Positions 1 through 9,367 of a DNA stretch of 64,000 bases are shown piece by piece. Source of the stretch: an uncultured bacterium (GTDB lineage: Bacteria; Verrucomicrobiota; Kiritimatiellia; CAIVKH01); NCBI GenBank assembly GCA_903906425.1, contig CAIVKH010000193.1:1-64000 (forward strand). The letters run 5' to 3'. Position 1 is the first letter of the stretch; every line of letters begins with the position of its first letter. Both the position numbers and the translations under genes were made by a program. The notes beneath the pieces were generated by a model. It saw nothing but the letters and a program-made list of their open reading frames with translations. It ran no database searches and had not been told where the DNA came from.

Positions 1-126
1 ATCTTCAAGTCTGACAAAGGCATCATAAAGTCTGGCAAAAGCATCTTCAAGCCGGACAAAGGTATCTTCGAGCAGGGCAGAGGCAAGTTCAGGTCGGGCA
101 GAGGCATCACCATTTGGGGCAAATGT
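1..126 (+). repeat. Degenerate 21-bp tandem repeat (heptapeptide-coding), cut by window edge
   Basis: About six imperfect 21-nt units, each reading in frame 1 as a heptapeptide of the type K-S-G-K-G-I-F. The pattern (small-Gly/Asp-Lys-x-Ile/Leu-Phe) matches the EAGKTLL heptads of the array at 38704-38976, so both appear to belong to one minisatellite family. The array starts upstream of the window, so I cannot tell whether it is the end of a gene or a relic. The frame stays open for some distance past the last unit but shows nothing recognisable. Confidence 0.6.
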
Positions 127-220
127 GAGGAAACACCAATAAAAACGCGAAAACAGCTCGTCCTGCCCATCCGCCATCCACGCGAACGCGGCTCTCACTT
201 CGCCTTCGGTACGCGGCGGA

Positions 221-1321
221 TCATTTCGGCAGAATCAGCCCGATCCGGTCAACGGCGTCTCCGCTCTTGACGGCAACGCCGATGGCAGGTCTGCCCGTGC
301 CGCCAATTTTTTTCACGCTCGGGTCGTTCGCCTTTGCACCACCGAACCAATCCGACTTTATAGGTTCACTGAAGGTGAGCTTCAAACTGTCTGGGATTAT
401 TTTCTGAAAGGTGACGTTGAACCCGTCCACGCGAGATCCAGTTGAAATTTTCATTTCACCAACGGCGTAGCCTGGCGGTGCTATGGCCTCATGATTGGGC
501 TTCCCCCTCCCATAGAACTTCCCAGGCGTGATTCCGTCCGCCGTCAGAAATACGGGCTGAATCCCCCAGATGATCGTGTGCCCGGACCAATTGCCCACGT
601 TGATCTTGAAACCAACAAGCAAAGCTCCGTTAGTTGGAATCTCCGGACTGATTGAGTCGTCGGCCGTTGATTTGTAACTACGCTTGTCAATCTCCTTGCG
701 AATGCTGGCAAACATGTTTTCCATGCTGGCAGCCGTTGGGGCCGTGGCGGGAATTTCGGCAAACACGGGCGGAATTTGCGACGTGGCAGGTGTGGCAGCA
801 GTCGCAGCAAGCGCTGCCTTCGCCTCTTTAATATTTTGCGTCTCCGCGAGCTTTTTGCGTTCGTCTTGTACGGCGCTTGCATCATCAATCTTCCCCTGCT
901 TGGTCAGGTCCTTTTGCAGCGCGGCGAGTGTCGCATCGTATTGTTGCGTCTGCTTGAGAATGTCGGCCGCCTCTTTCATTCCGATCTCGCGCAGCCGCCG
1001 GTTTAGCGCGTCGGCGAGGTTCTTGAGTTCGGTTACTGACGGTTGTGCTGCGGGCGAGCTGTGTTCCGTTTCGAAGCGCGTTTTCTCTGCAAGAATCGCC
1101 TTCACCTTGTCGAGGTCGCCGTCGCTTTGCGCCTTGATCTGGAGCGTGCTCAGGGCGTTGGTGTACTGGCCGGCGAGATTCTTTTCGGCCTCGACGCGCG
1201 TCGAATGAATCGCCGTGATGGCGTTGTCATATTGAAGCTTGGCGGTCGCCAGATCACCGGTCTGGCCCAAGGCGGACACGACGGTGATGAGTATTGCTGC
1301 AAAACAAACGGCACATTTCAT
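221..1321 (-). CDS. Secreted coiled-coil protein with C-terminal jacalin-like domain
   Basis: A 366-residue exported protein. I place the start at the ATG of MKCAV, because GGAGGG lies about six bases upstream and a signal peptide (residues 1-20, ending SALGQ) follows directly. The open frame extends further 5' only because it reads through the palindrome pair at 1421-1467. Residues 22-180 are charged and heptad-like (Lys/Glu/Ala rich), consistent with a coiled coil. The last 150 residues contain a beta-rich module with GFKINVG, PGYAVGEM, RVDGFNVTF and GGTGRPAIG, resembling the jacalin-like/MACPF-associated domains common in planctomycetal and verrucomicrobial secreted proteins. The binding partner is unknown. 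It is divergent from the DUF3015 gene. Confidence 0.7.
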   Translation of the reverse strand: MKCAVCFAAILITVVSALGQTGDLATAKLQYDNAITAIHSTRVEAEKNLAGQYTNALSTLQIKAQSDGDLDKVKAILAEKTRFETEHSSPAAQPSVTELKNLADALNRRLREIGMKEAADILKQTQQYDATLAALQKDLTKQGKIDDASAVQDERKKLAETQNIKEAKAALAATAATPATSQIPPVFAEIPATAPTAASMENMFASIRKEIDKRSYKSTADDSISPEIPTNGALLVGFKINVGNWSGHTIIWGIQPVFLTADGITPGKFYGRGKPNHEAIAPPGYAVGEMKISTGSRVDGFNVTFQKIIPDSLKLTFSEPIKSDWFGGAKANDPSVKKIGGTGRPAIGVAVKSGDAVDRIGLILPK

Positions 1322-1420
1322 CTTCAACCCTCCGGCAACAAAATTTCCTTTTTGAATGCTCGCAAATGCGCGGCCGGGAGTAAACCGGAAAATCCGATCC
1401 GGCGGCGCGGCGCGCGGACT

Positions 1421-1467
1421 TTCCAATGATTGGAAACTGGGGGTCGGCCAACTTCCAATGATTGGAA
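1421..1467. repeat. Paired palindrome, cluster 1
   Basis: TTCCAATGATTGGAA at 1421-1435 and again at 1453-1467 with a 17-nt GC-rich spacer. It lies in the divergent intergenic region between the jacalin-like and DUF3015 genes. Confidence 0.95.
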
Positions 1468-1599
1468 AAATTTTGCGGCGCACTTGCGAATCGCTGCATT
1501 GTCGTTTAACGTCTGCGTAAATTCCGCGGGTTTTGTAGTTCGCGGGCATAGTCGCACGGGAGCGCCTGCGGGATGGGAGTAAATCGGAAGGAGTCATCC

Positions 1600-2067
1600 T
1601 TGAAAAAATTAGGCATCCTGTTGGCCTCTGTGCTCGTCGCGGCTTCCGCGATGGCGGGAACGGTCAAGAGTTCGAGTAATTGCGGCTGCGGTATCGGAAC
1701 CATGGCGCTCGGCGAACAGCCGGACACGTTGATTTCGGAACTGGCCGCGACATTCCTCAACGGCATCTGCGGAAACGGAACGTTCGGCATCACGTCCGGT
1801 ACGCTGGATTGCAAACCAACCTCCGCGGTGGCGATGAACTCCCGCGTGAAGGAATATGTGACGGCCAACATTGACCAGCTCGCGCTGGACATGGCCATGG
1901 GTCACGGCGCGTCGCTGAATGCGCTGTGCGATCTCATGAATGTCCCCGCGGGCAAGCGCACCGACATCACCTCGAAGCTGCAAAACAACTTCGACAAGAT
2001 TTTCACGTCGGACAAGATTGGCGCTGACGACATCGTCAAGAACATGGCCTCCGTGTTGAATTCCTGA
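1600..2067 (+). CDS. DUF3015 family periplasmic protein
   Basis: A 155-residue protein. The best start is TTG at 1600, six bases after GGAAGGAG (1586-1593). It yields a clean signal peptide (MKKLGILL...ASAMAG). The in-frame ATG at 1573 lies upstream of that ribosome site and is not preferred. The mature part contains a CGCGIG motif, a cysteine-bearing central region and a helical C-terminus (NMASVLNS), as in DUF3015 proteins. These are small secreted proteins of unknown function that I recall being encoded next to DUF4105 genes, as here. An intrinsic terminator follows at 2091-2135. Confidence 0.75.
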   Translation: MKKLGILLASVLVAASAMAGTVKSSSNCGCGIGTMALGEQPDTLISELAATFLNGICGNGTFGITSGTLDCKPTSAVAMNSRVKEYVTANIDQLALDMAMGHGASLNALCDLMNVPAGKRTDITSKLQNNFDKIFTSDKIGADDIVKNMASVLNS

Positions 2068-2079
2068 GCATTTTTCGAA

Positions 2080-3990
2080 ATGCGATTGATGAAGAACCGC
2101 GGGATGATGACGCATTTCGCGGTTCTTCTTTTTTTGTCCGTCGCCCTCCTTCCCCTGTCCTTCGCCCGCGCGGCCGGCGCCGATGATCTGATCGCGACGG
2201 CGGAGGCGAAGCAGCTTTGGACGAACCGCTACTGGCACACGCTGGTTCATTATGTGCCGACCGTCCTCGGCACCGAGAGCCGCATTGACGATCCGAAATT
2301 CTTCCTCGCGCCGGATGGAAAGAAAAGCCCGCGCGCGGAAATGATCGCGACGTTGCAGGCGTATTTCGCGCCCGTCGGCACGAACGAGCGGACGCATGCG
2401 ATCTACCGTTTCCCCGCGCGGCTGCATTGGCTCAAGCAGGAGTTGAACTGGGACGGCAGCGGCCTGCCGATGCAGGAGGCGCAGAAGTTCCGGCAGGTTT
2501 ATGATTATCTGAAGCCCGCGTCTGTCGCGCTGATTTATCCCGCCGCCTACATGGGCAGCCCCGCCTCGATGTTCGGCCACACGATGGTCGTGTTCGACGC
2601 GAAGGACAAAAACCGGCTGCTCTCGCAGGCGATGACCTACGCGGCGCTGACCGGCCAGGGCTTCGGCCCGCTCTTCGCCTTCGAGGGAATTTTCGGGTTT
2701 TACAAGGGCTACTATTCCGCGATGCCGTACTACGACAAGGTTCAGGAATACACCGCCATCGGCCATCGCGATGTCTGGGAATACGAGCTGAACTTCAACC
2801 AGGAGGAGGTGGACCAGCTTTTCCGCCACGCGTGGGAAGTGCAGGACGTTTTCAGCTACTATTATTTTTTCACCGAGAACTGTTCCTACAATCTGTTTTA
2901 TCTGCTCGATGCCGGGCGGCCCTCGCTGCACACAACCGACTTCAACCGGCCCTTCGTCATTCCGATTGATACGGTCAAGTACATCGACGACCTCGGCCTC
3001 GTGCGCACGAAAACCTACCGGCCATCGCAGGTGACGCAGATCAAATGGCTCGCCGCGCACCTGCCCGATCACGAACGCGACCTCGCGCTGGCCTGTGCGC
3101 GCGGACAGACGAACGCGGCCGACATCGCCGCGGCCATCACGAACCGCGAAGAAAAAATCCGCATGATGGATCTCGCGTCGGAATACACGCAGTTCCTCTA
3201 CACCGACCGCAAACTTGCCGTGGAAGATTACCGCCCGCGATTCCTCAAGGTGCTCAAAATCCGCAGCGCGCTGGGGCAGGGCGATGATGTTGCCGCACTG
3301 TTGCCCGCGCCCGATCATCCCGAGGACGGCCACGCGCCGGCGAAGCTCTCACTCGGCTCCGGCGTGCAGAACGGAGATTATTTTTCATCGCTTTATTTGC
3401 GCCCCGCCTACCACGGCATCCTCGACAACGACGACGGCTTCACGCGCGGCGCGCAGATCGAATTTCTGAATCTCGAATTGCGGTACTATCCCAATCGCGG
3501 CCGCGTCGAATTGCAGAACGTGGATATTGTCGAAGTCCTCTCGCTCGCCCCGCGCGACGCGTTGTTCGATCCGTCGTCGTGGAAAGTCAAAATGGGCCTC
3601 ACGCAATCCGATCGCCACGACGACCAGGACCGGCTCATGGCGCATCTCAACACCGGTGCCGGCGAAACCTGGCGCACCGGCCGCGACGGAATTATTTGCG
3701 CAATGATCGAAGCCGAGCCGCAGCTTGGCCGCGACTTCAAGGCCGATTACGCGATCGGCGCGGGCCCGTCGCTCTGCCTCGTGCAGTCGGTCACCAGATC
3801 GTGGAAGATCGTCGCGCAGGCCCGCGCGCTCTACATGGCCGTCGGCGACCAGCTCTGGGAACAGTGCTACAGCATTGACCAGGATTTCCGCCTCCGCCGC
3901 AACCTCAGCGTCAGCCTCGGCCTGCTGCACGGGCGCATGGACACCACAAACACCGACGAAGCGCAGCTCCGGCTGAACATCTATTTCTGA
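2080..3990 (+). CDS. DUF4105 (Lnb-like) exported protein with C-terminal beta-barrel-like region
   Basis: Up to 636 residues. The signal peptide (MTHFAVLLFLSVALL...ARA) is followed by a DUF4105/Lnb N-terminal-like domain (roughly residues 130-320) with conserved GSPASMFGHT, AMTYAALTG and FTENCSYNL segments. His in FGHT and Cys in ENCSY look like a papain/NlpC-like Cys-His pair, which is my inference. The last 200 residues alternate polar and hydrophobic residues and end in Phe (LRLNIYF), as outer-membrane strands do. Starts at 2080, 2089, 2104 or 2107 are all possible and none has a good Shine-Dalgarno. The first codons overlap a perfect intrinsic terminator (2091-2135). It is probably partly co-transcribed with the DUF3015 gene. 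Confidence 0.8.
   Translation: MRLMKNRGMMTHFAVLLFLSVALLPLSFARAAGADDLIATAEAKQLWTNRYWHTLVHYVPTVLGTESRIDDPKFFLAPDGKKSPRAEMIATLQAYFAPVGTNERTHAIYRFPARLHWLKQELNWDGSGLPMQEAQKFRQVYDYLKPASVALIYPAAYMGSPASMFGHTMVVFDAKDKNRLLSQAMTYAALTGQGFGPLFAFEGIFGFYKGYYSAMPYYDKVQEYTAIGHRDVWEYELNFNQEEVDQLFRHAWEVQDVFSYYYFFTENCSYNLFYLLDAGRPSLHTTDFNRPFVIPIDTVKYIDDLGLVRTKTYRPSQVTQIKWLAAHLPDHERDLALACARGQTNAADIAAAITNREEKIRMMDLASEYTQFLYTDRKLAVEDYRPRFLKVLKIRSALGQGDDVAALLPAPDHPEDGHAPAKLSLGSGVQNGDYFSSLYLRPAYHGILDNDDGFTRGAQIEFLNLELRYYPNRGRVELQNVDIVEVLSLAPRDALFDPSSWKVKMGLTQSDRHDDQDRLMAHLNTGAGETWRTGRDGIICAMIEAEPQLGRDFKADYAIGAGPSLCLVQSVTRSWKIVAQARALYMAVGDQLWEQCYSIDQDFRLRRNLSVSLGLLHGRMDTTNTDEAQLRLNIYF
2091..2135 (+). terminator. Intrinsic terminator/attenuator overlapping the start of the DUF4105 gene
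   Basis: A perfect 11-bp stem, GAAGAACCGCG (2091-2101) with CGCGGTTCTTC (2118-2128), 16-nt loop, followed immediately by seven T residues (2129-2135). It lies 24 nt after the DUF3015 stop and inside the signal-peptide codons of the next gene. Confidence 0.8.
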
Positions 3991-4000
3991 TCTCCGCATT

Positions 4001-4048
4001 TTCCAATCATTGGAAGACTGCGTTCACGGTTTTCTCCAATGATTGGAA
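4001..4048. repeat. Paired palindrome, cluster 2
   Basis: TTCCAATCATTGGAA at 4001-4015 and CTCCAATGATTGGAA at 4034-4048, 18-nt spacer. It starts ten bases after the DUF4105 stop codon. Confidence 0.95.
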
Positions 4049-4201
4049 ACCACGAATGATCACCAAGGGACACGAATGGAGGATCGATGACGATGGCGAA
4101 AGGATTGGTTGCGCGCGGGTTGACGGGGGCGGGGGCTTTGTGGTTAATGGCGGGCCGTTTTTTGTGGCGATGTGTCGATCTGAATCCAGTCGAGGTGTGT
4201 G

Positions 4202-5260
4202 ATGAATTTTGAGCTGTTGAAAAAACTTAGCGAGGCGGCGGGCGTGCCCAGCCGCGAGGAATATTTGCGCGAGATCGTACGGGCGGAGCTGCAGGGGGTC
4301 GTAAAAACCATCGAGGTGGACACGATGGGCAATGTGATCTGTTTCAAGCCGGGCAGCGGGAAGTCGAAGGCGAAGAAGAAGGTGATGCTCGCGGCGCATA
4401 TGGACGAGATCGGTTTTTTGGTGCGGTTCATTGATGACAAGGGTTTCCTGCGGCTGCAGCCGGTGGGCGGGTTCGATCCGCGGCAGTTGTTCGCTCAGCG
4501 GGTGCTGGTGCACGGCCGCGCGGGTGCGCCGCTGCGCGGGGTGCTGACGTATTCGACGAAGCCGACGCATATGCTCACGCCGGAGGAGCAGAAGGCGACG
4601 CCGGTGATCGAAAACTTCTTCGTGGACCTGGGCATGAAGGCCGATGACGTGAAGAAGGTCATCCGGCTGGGCGACATGGTGACGATGGACCGTACGTGCG
4701 AGCTTTGCGGCGGGAACATCGTGGGCAAGTGCATGGACAACCGCGTGGGCGTTTTCGTGATGATCGAGGCGATGAAGGCGGTGGGAAATCATCAGGCGGA
4801 TATTTTTGCGGTGGCGACGACGCAGGAGGAGGTCGGGCTGCGCGGGGCCTCGACGAGCGCCTACGCGATTCATCCGGACGTGGGCGTGGCGCTGGATACG
4901 ACGCTGGCGAATGATTTTCCCGGCATCAGCGACAGCGACCAGATCACGAAGCTCGGCGGGGGCGTGGGGATCAAGATCATGGATGCTTCGTTCATCTGCC
5001 ATCCGAAGCTGGTGGAGCATTTCCGCCAGATCGCCGAGACGGAGAAGATCGCGCACCAGATGGAAGTGCTGCCGCGCGGCGGCACGGACGGCGCGGCGAT
5101 GCAGCGGGCGCGCGGCGGCGTGCCGAGTATCACGCTGAGCGTGCCGACCCGGTACATTCACACGGTGAACGAAATGGTGAACCAGGCGGATGTCGAGGCG
5201 GCGATCACGCTGCTGGCCCGCTTCCTCGAACAGGCGCACGACGGCAACTATGCGCTGTGA
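4202..5260 (+). CDS. M42 family metallo-aminopeptidase
   Basis: A 352-residue cytoplasmic peptidase of the M42 family (FrvX/TET type), which removes N-terminal residues from peptides using two metal ions. Family landmarks are in order: AAHMDEIG (His and Asp metal ligands), CMDNRVG (bridging Asp), TQEEVG (Glu pair: catalytic base plus ligand), VALDTT (Asp ligand) and RYIHTVNE near the C-terminus (His ligand). The length is typical. The ATG at 4202 has GAGG at 4192-4195; a GTG one codon upstream is the alternative. No partner is apparent, because the following glycosyltransferase has its own start. Confidence 0.9.
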   Translation: MNFELLKKLSEAAGVPSREEYLREIVRAELQGVVKTIEVDTMGNVICFKPGSGKSKAKKKVMLAAHMDEIGFLVRFIDDKGFLRLQPVGGFDPRQLFAQRVLVHGRAGAPLRGVLTYSTKPTHMLTPEEQKATPVIENFFVDLGMKADDVKKVIRLGDMVTMDRTCELCGGNIVGKCMDNRVGVFVMIEAMKAVGNHQADIFAVATTQEEVGLRGASTSAYAIHPDVGVALDTTLANDFPGISDSDQITKLGGGVGIKIMDASFICHPKLVEHFRQIAETEKIAHQMEVLPRGGTDGAAMQRARGGVPSITLSVPTRYIHTVNEMVNQADVEAAITLLARFLEQAHDGNYAL

Positions 5261-5394
5261 GACGATGCGCCGCAGCGCGGCGCGCGACGGCTCTTTTCTC
5301 TGGACGGCTGAAACGACGTGCCATAGAAACCATGCGCTGGCTGGCGGGTTCTTATGATCGAACGAGTCCATTTCATTTTGCGGCGGCTGGGCGT

Positions 5395-6081
5395 ATGAAG
5401 CTCAGCGTGTTGGTGCCCGTGTTCAACGAGCACGGAACGGTCGCGGAACTTTTGGAGCGCGTGGGCCGCGTGCCGCTCGAAAAGGAAATCGTGATCGTGG
5501 ACGACGCTTCGACGGACGGGACGCGCGAGATCCTGCGCGGCTTCGAGGCGCGCGCCGGCTTCAAGGTTCTCTATCACGAAAAAAACGGCGGCAAGGGCCG
5601 CGCCATCCGCACAGGGCTTGAGGTCGTCACCGGCGATGTGGTCGTCATCCAGGATGCGGACCTCGAATATGACCCGCACGATTTCATCGCGATGATGAAG
5701 CTTTTCACGGAGGGCGGCGCAAAGGCGGTGTTCGGATCGCGGCGGCTGCGCAAGGAGAACAAGCAGTACGCCGGGCCGATTTATTATGCCGGCGGCGTCT
5801 TCCTGTCGTGGGTCACGCGCCTGCTCTACGGCATCCAGATCACCGACGAGCCGACCTGCTACAAGATGGTGGACACGCACCTGCTGCGCTCGCTCGGCCT
5901 GACGTCGGAGCATTTCGAATTCTGCCCGGAGGTGACGGCGAAGCTCGCGCGGCGCGGAGTCAAAATTTTTGAGGTGCCGATCAAGTACATGCCGCGGCAC
6001 AAGAGCGAGGGCAAAAAGATCTGCTGGCGCGATGCGGTCGAGGCCGTCTGGGTGCTCTTGAAATTTCGTTTCGGGAATTGA
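5395..6081 (+). CDS. Family 2 glycosyltransferase (dolichol-phosphate mannosyltransferase-like)
   Basis: A 228-residue GT-A enzyme. The start at MKLSVLVPVFNE gives the usual N-terminus, whereas the longer frame upstream overlaps the M42 gene. Motifs: IVIVDDASTDG for nucleotide-sugar binding, GGKGRAIRTG, and the DXD-like VIQDADLEYDP. No C-terminal membrane segment is obvious, so it resembles single-domain Dpm1 proteins that charge a polyprenyl phosphate. The next gene, three bases downstream, encodes a multi-spanning glycosyltransferase, so the pair plausibly makes and then uses a lipid-linked sugar. Confidence 0.88.
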   Translation: MKLSVLVPVFNEHGTVAELLERVGRVPLEKEIVIVDDASTDGTREILRGFEARAGFKVLYHEKNGGKGRAIRTGLEVVTGDVVVIQDADLEYDPHDFIAMMKLFTEGGAKAVFGSRRLRKENKQYAGPIYYAGGVFLSWVTRLLYGIQITDEPTCYKMVDTHLLRSLGLTSEHFEFCPEVTAKLARRGVKIFEVPIKYMPRHKSEGKKICWRDAVEAVWVLLKFRFGN

Positions 6082-6084
6082 CCG

Positions 6085-8703
6085 ATGCGCCGCTGGGAAA
6101 ATTTTCTGCTGGTCGCGCTCCTCGTGCTCGCCGCGCTGCTGCGCTTCGGCGGGCTGTCGCACGATCTGCACGAGGGGCGGTTGTATCACCCGGACACGGC
6201 GAAGCAGGTCCGCGCGGTGGAATTGTATTATGGGGGGCATTACTTCTGGCACGTCGGCAACAAGGACTACGACGGCTATCCGCTTTTTCACGCACGCATC
6301 GCCGAATGCATTCTCAGGGTAATCGAGCCGGTCCGCAGCGGTGTGTGCGACCTGCTCGGCATTCCGACCCGCGCGGGCGCGCTGGTGACGGACTTCCCGG
6401 TGTACTGGCTCATGCTCACGATGAACGCCGCGCTCTCGACGCTCATCGTGCTCATCGTGTTTCGCGCGGGCCGCGAAAACTTCGGGCCGCTGGCCGGCTG
6501 GGTTGCCGCCGCGCTAATGGCCATCTCGCCGGCCGACATCACCTCGACGCACATGGCCGCCGGCGATGTGACGACCGGATTTTTCGCCGCGCTCTCGCTG
6601 TTCTGGACCTTCCGGGTTTTCCGTCTCGGCCGCTATCGCGATTACGCGCTGGCGGCGGTGTTCGCGACCTTCGCCTTCGCGGCCAAGTATTATGCGGCCA
6701 CCGCCTTCTTCGCGCTGGCGCTCGCGTACATCACGCGCGCCGGCATCACGCGGCCCGCCGCATGGTTTTCGCCCGACGCGCTGCGGCGCATCGGCGTCGC
6801 CGCCATCGCGGCGATCATCGCGCTGCTCGTGGCCATTCCTGCGCTGCTCACGGACTTCAGGGCCGAACTGGCCGACGTCTGGGTCGCGCTGATTCACAGC
6901 ACGCAGCGTTATCCCGCGTCGCTGATCGGGGCGGGGCAGTGGAAGCGCTACTGTTTTTCCATGCGCGTGAACCTTCCCGATCTGATTCGCACGATCAGCC
7001 CGCTCACGCTTGCGGCCGTCGCACTCTCCTTCGCGGGCCGCCTCCGTCGCGACGCGCGATTCTGGATTCTGCTGATCGGCCCGGTCCTCTACGTTTTTCT
7101 CGCCGTCGGCAGCCGCGGCCTCGTGAATCCGATCTACCACATTGACATCACGCCGCCGCTTTTCCTGCCCGTCGCCTTCTTCGGCTCGTGGGTCTTCGAA
7201 ATCACCGGCCGCGTTCGCGCGCTGTCGCGCGTGCTTTACTGCGCGGCCACCGCCTCCGCGCTCGGGCTCTTTGCCGCCGACGCCGCCCGCGAAGTTTTCT
7301 TCGCCTGGCACATGGACACGCGGCGCGTGTGCGACACGTGGGTCAACGCGAACGTCCCTCACATCTTCCTCTCGCACACCGGGCGCTACACCCTGCGCTG
7401 GGATGCCGAGGATCATCCCGATGTCAACGTGCGGGGCATGGTCTTCATAAGCTCGGCCCTCGATCCGGTGCGCGTGCCCGATTACGCGATTCCGCTCAAG
7501 CAATTCGCGCTCGAAGAGACGCCGCTGACCCAGTTCAGAAACATCGCGGAAAAGGTTTCGGTCGTCTGCCCGGCGCTCCTGCGCGCGGGCTTCAGCCTGC
7601 CGGTCAGCCAGCGCTGGCCGTCGCAAGCGGAGAACGCCTTCATCATGGACAACGGCGCGGAATTCGTCCGCAGCGAAAAATGCTTCATCCTGAACCACGG
7701 TGAGGGGCTGGTGCGATGGATCGTGGAGAGCAAGCCGCTGGCCGAGGTCTGGATCGCGGTGAAAACTTCCGCGACCTCCTCGGCCGTCCGCATACAATTT
7801 GAAGGCCAGCACAAAAAGTTTCACTTCGACCAGGACACGGCGGCCGTGCTTCACATCGAAAAGCCGCGGCCGGAATTTCCGACGGGCGACGGCCGCTTCT
7901 TCTACCGCCTCGAAATTGACGCGCCCACGGCCCGGATGAAAATCATGCTGGCGACGGACCTGCTCGATGCCGGCCGCCTGTTTGCCCGCCTCGGCCGCGA
8001 TGCCGATGCCGCGCCGCTGCTGGCGAAGGGCGCGACGGCCGCGAACGATCCCGCCGCCGCCGCGCAGGCGATCATCTCCGCGAGCCGCGCCGGCATCGCG
8101 CTTCCGCGCGACGACTCCGCGCGCCTCGAAAAACTTGCCGCGAAGGTTTTGACGGCAACCAACGCCTATGCAGTCTTCGCCGTCTTCGGCATCCATCCGG
8201 ACTATCTCGACGCGCTGCCGTTTCTCGGCGTCGGCACCGCGCAAATGGGTGCAAATGGATTCCGTTCGGCCCCGCTGCCGTTCGCGGACGAAACCGGGGA
8301 GTCGCGCGAACTGATTGTCACCACCAACGCCAGGGCTCGCCCGGACGGAAATTTCTACGGCGTGTGGACCGGCCTGCTGATGCTCGACCCGGGCCCGTAC
8401 CAGGCGAAGCTGCTGGCGCGCGCGCCGTCGGGCGCGTCGCACGGTCAGACGCTGAAGCTCACCGTGCGCGACGAAAACGGAAAAGCCATCGCCGAACGCC
8501 CGCTCGAAATTCCGCCGCTCGACGCGCGCGCCTACACCGTAATTCCATTCGATCTCGAAGTGCCCGCCGGCGTCGCAGGCGTCATCATCACATTGCGCAG
8601 CGACGAGGCGCCGGACCTCGCCGTCGGCGGCATCGAAATCCGGCCCGACGTTGTCGCCAACGTCATCGCCCTCGGCAAGGCCCTCGCCCCCGCGAAACCC
8701 TGA
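6085..8703 (+). CDS. Multi-spanning membrane glycosyltransferase (GT39/ArnT-like)
   Basis: An 872-residue integral membrane protein, co-transcribed with the GT2 gene. The N-terminal half has many hydrophobic segments, beginning with FLLVALLVLAALLRFGGL. The first periplasmic loop carries acidic residues (YHPDTAKQVRAVE) in the place where PMT/ArnT-type GT-C enzymes have catalytic Asp/Glu. The C-terminal 450 residues are soluble, probably periplasmic, and contain two beta-rich regions. By fold it is a polyprenyl-phosphate-sugar-dependent transferase. The acceptor is unknown. Confidence 0.75.
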   Translation: MRRWENFLLVALLVLAALLRFGGLSHDLHEGRLYHPDTAKQVRAVELYYGGHYFWHVGNKDYDGYPLFHARIAECILRVIEPVRSGVCDLLGIPTRAGALVTDFPVYWLMLTMNAALSTLIVLIVFRAGRENFGPLAGWVAAALMAISPADITSTHMAAGDVTTGFFAALSLFWTFRVFRLGRYRDYALAAVFATFAFAAKYYAATAFFALALAYITRAGITRPAAWFSPDALRRIGVAAIAAIIALLVAIPALLTDFRAELADVWVALIHSTQRYPASLIGAGQWKRYCFSMRVNLPDLIRTISPLTLAAVALSFAGRLRRDARFWILLIGPVLYVFLAVGSRGLVNPIYHIDITPPLFLPVAFFGSWVFEITGRVRALSRVLYCAATASALGLFAADAAREVFFAWHMDTRRVCDTWVNANVPHIFLSHTGRYTLRWDAEDHPDVNVRGMVFISSALDPVRVPDYAIPLKQFALEETPLTQFRNIAEKVSVVCPALLRAGFSLPVSQRWPSQAENAFIMDNGAEFVRSEKCFILNHGEGLVRWIVESKPLAEVWIAVKTSATSSAVRIQFEGQHKKFHFDQDTAAVLHIEKPRPEFPTGDGRFFYRLEIDAPTARMKIMLATDLLDAGRLFARLGRDADAAPLLAKGATAANDPAAAAQAIISASRAGIALPRDDSARLEKLAAKVLTATNAYAVFAVFGIHPDYLDALPFLGVGTAQMGANGFRSAPLPFADETGESRELIVTTNARARPDGNFYGVWTGLLMLDPGPYQAKLLARAPSGASHGQTLKLTVRDENGKAIAERPLEIPPLDARAYTVIPFDLEVPAGVAGVIITLRSDEAPDLAVGGIEIRPDVVANVIALGKALAPAKP

Positions 8704-8718
8704 GCGCGCACCGTCCGT

Positions 8719-8765
8719 TTCCAATGATTGGAACTTCCGCCGGCACTTTTTTCCAATAATTGGAA
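8719..8765. repeat. Paired palindrome, cluster 3
   Basis: TTCCAATGATTGGAA at 8719-8733 and TTCCAATAATTGGAA at 8751-8765, the only copy with A at the centre. It lies between the glycosyltransferase stop and a lipoprotein gene. Confidence 0.95.
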
Positions 8766-8807
8766 GAAGAGGCTTGCCCAATAGAAATATCTTTTTATTT
8801 TCAGGGC

Positions 8808-9302
8808 ATGAAAAGGAACTTCATCATCACGATCGGTGCCGGAATCTTTCTGGCGTGTCTGCTGGCGGGCTGCGAAGGGAACTCAAATAGCAGCAAGGAT
8901 TCCTCGTCTCTCCCCAACGACAAGGATGAGTTGAACATTTCGGCGGCCGTCATGCTCGGCCCGCACAAGGCGCAAGTCGCCCAGAACGCGACCATCACCC
9001 GCGAGATGAACTCGTCCGATGTCAACGGTTCAATGGTGAGCTACTCGTTTGAGCAACTGAACTGGCCCGTTTCGGAGGGATGCGATGGCGGCTGCTATGT
9101 GTTCTGGGAACTGAACGGCCAGGCCGTTGGCGGCTTGTTTGACGCTCACGGAGCCGGACAGACGGTCAAGTCTTTGGAAAATATCTATGGCGGCTATCTC
9201 GATGGCAAGCGGCCGGCCAAAGGCCAGACGGTCTATTTCGCATTCGTCAATCTGGATGGCACCGAGCGGACGAACGTCAAGAAGAGCGTGAATCCCTGGT
9301 AG
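8808..9302 (+). CDS. Lipoprotein of unknown function (paralogue of the one at 61063)
   Basis: A 164-residue predicted lipoprotein: hydrophobic signal FIITIGAGIFLACL followed by the lipobox LLAGC, then a Ser/Asn-rich linker. The C-terminal ~85 residues carry FDAHGAGQTVKSLENIYGG and are clearly homologous to the C-terminus of the lipoprotein at 61063-61650. The shared core is two Gly-rich strands, VGG(L/M)FD.HG.GQT.K, LENIYGGYL.G, then a final strand ending in Trp. I do not recognise the domain. Start at MKRNF; the longer frame runs back through palindrome cluster 3. A strong terminator follows at 9368-9399. Confidence 0.75.
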   Translation: MKRNFIITIGAGIFLACLLAGCEGNSNSSKDSSSLPNDKDELNISAAVMLGPHKAQVAQNATITREMNSSDVNGSMVSYSFEQLNWPVSEGCDGGCYVFWELNGQAVGGLFDAHGAGQTVKSLENIYGGYLDGKRPAKGQTVYFAFVNLDGTERTNVKKSVNPW

Positions 9303-9367
9303 CGATTCGCCCGCCTGAGTCACCGGCAAGACCCGGAGGCGGGGCGGCGACATCCACATGAATGAAG

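Noticed and set aside
1609-3333. Long minus-strand open frame (574 codons) opposite DUF3015/DUF4105
   Set aside because: It is Arg/His/Glu-rich, has no domains, and is the shadow of plus-strand genes in GC-rich DNA.
6514-8781. Minus-strand open frame of 755 codons opposite the GT-C gene
   Set aside because: Compositionally typical antisense shadow; ends in the palindrome cluster and shows no motif.
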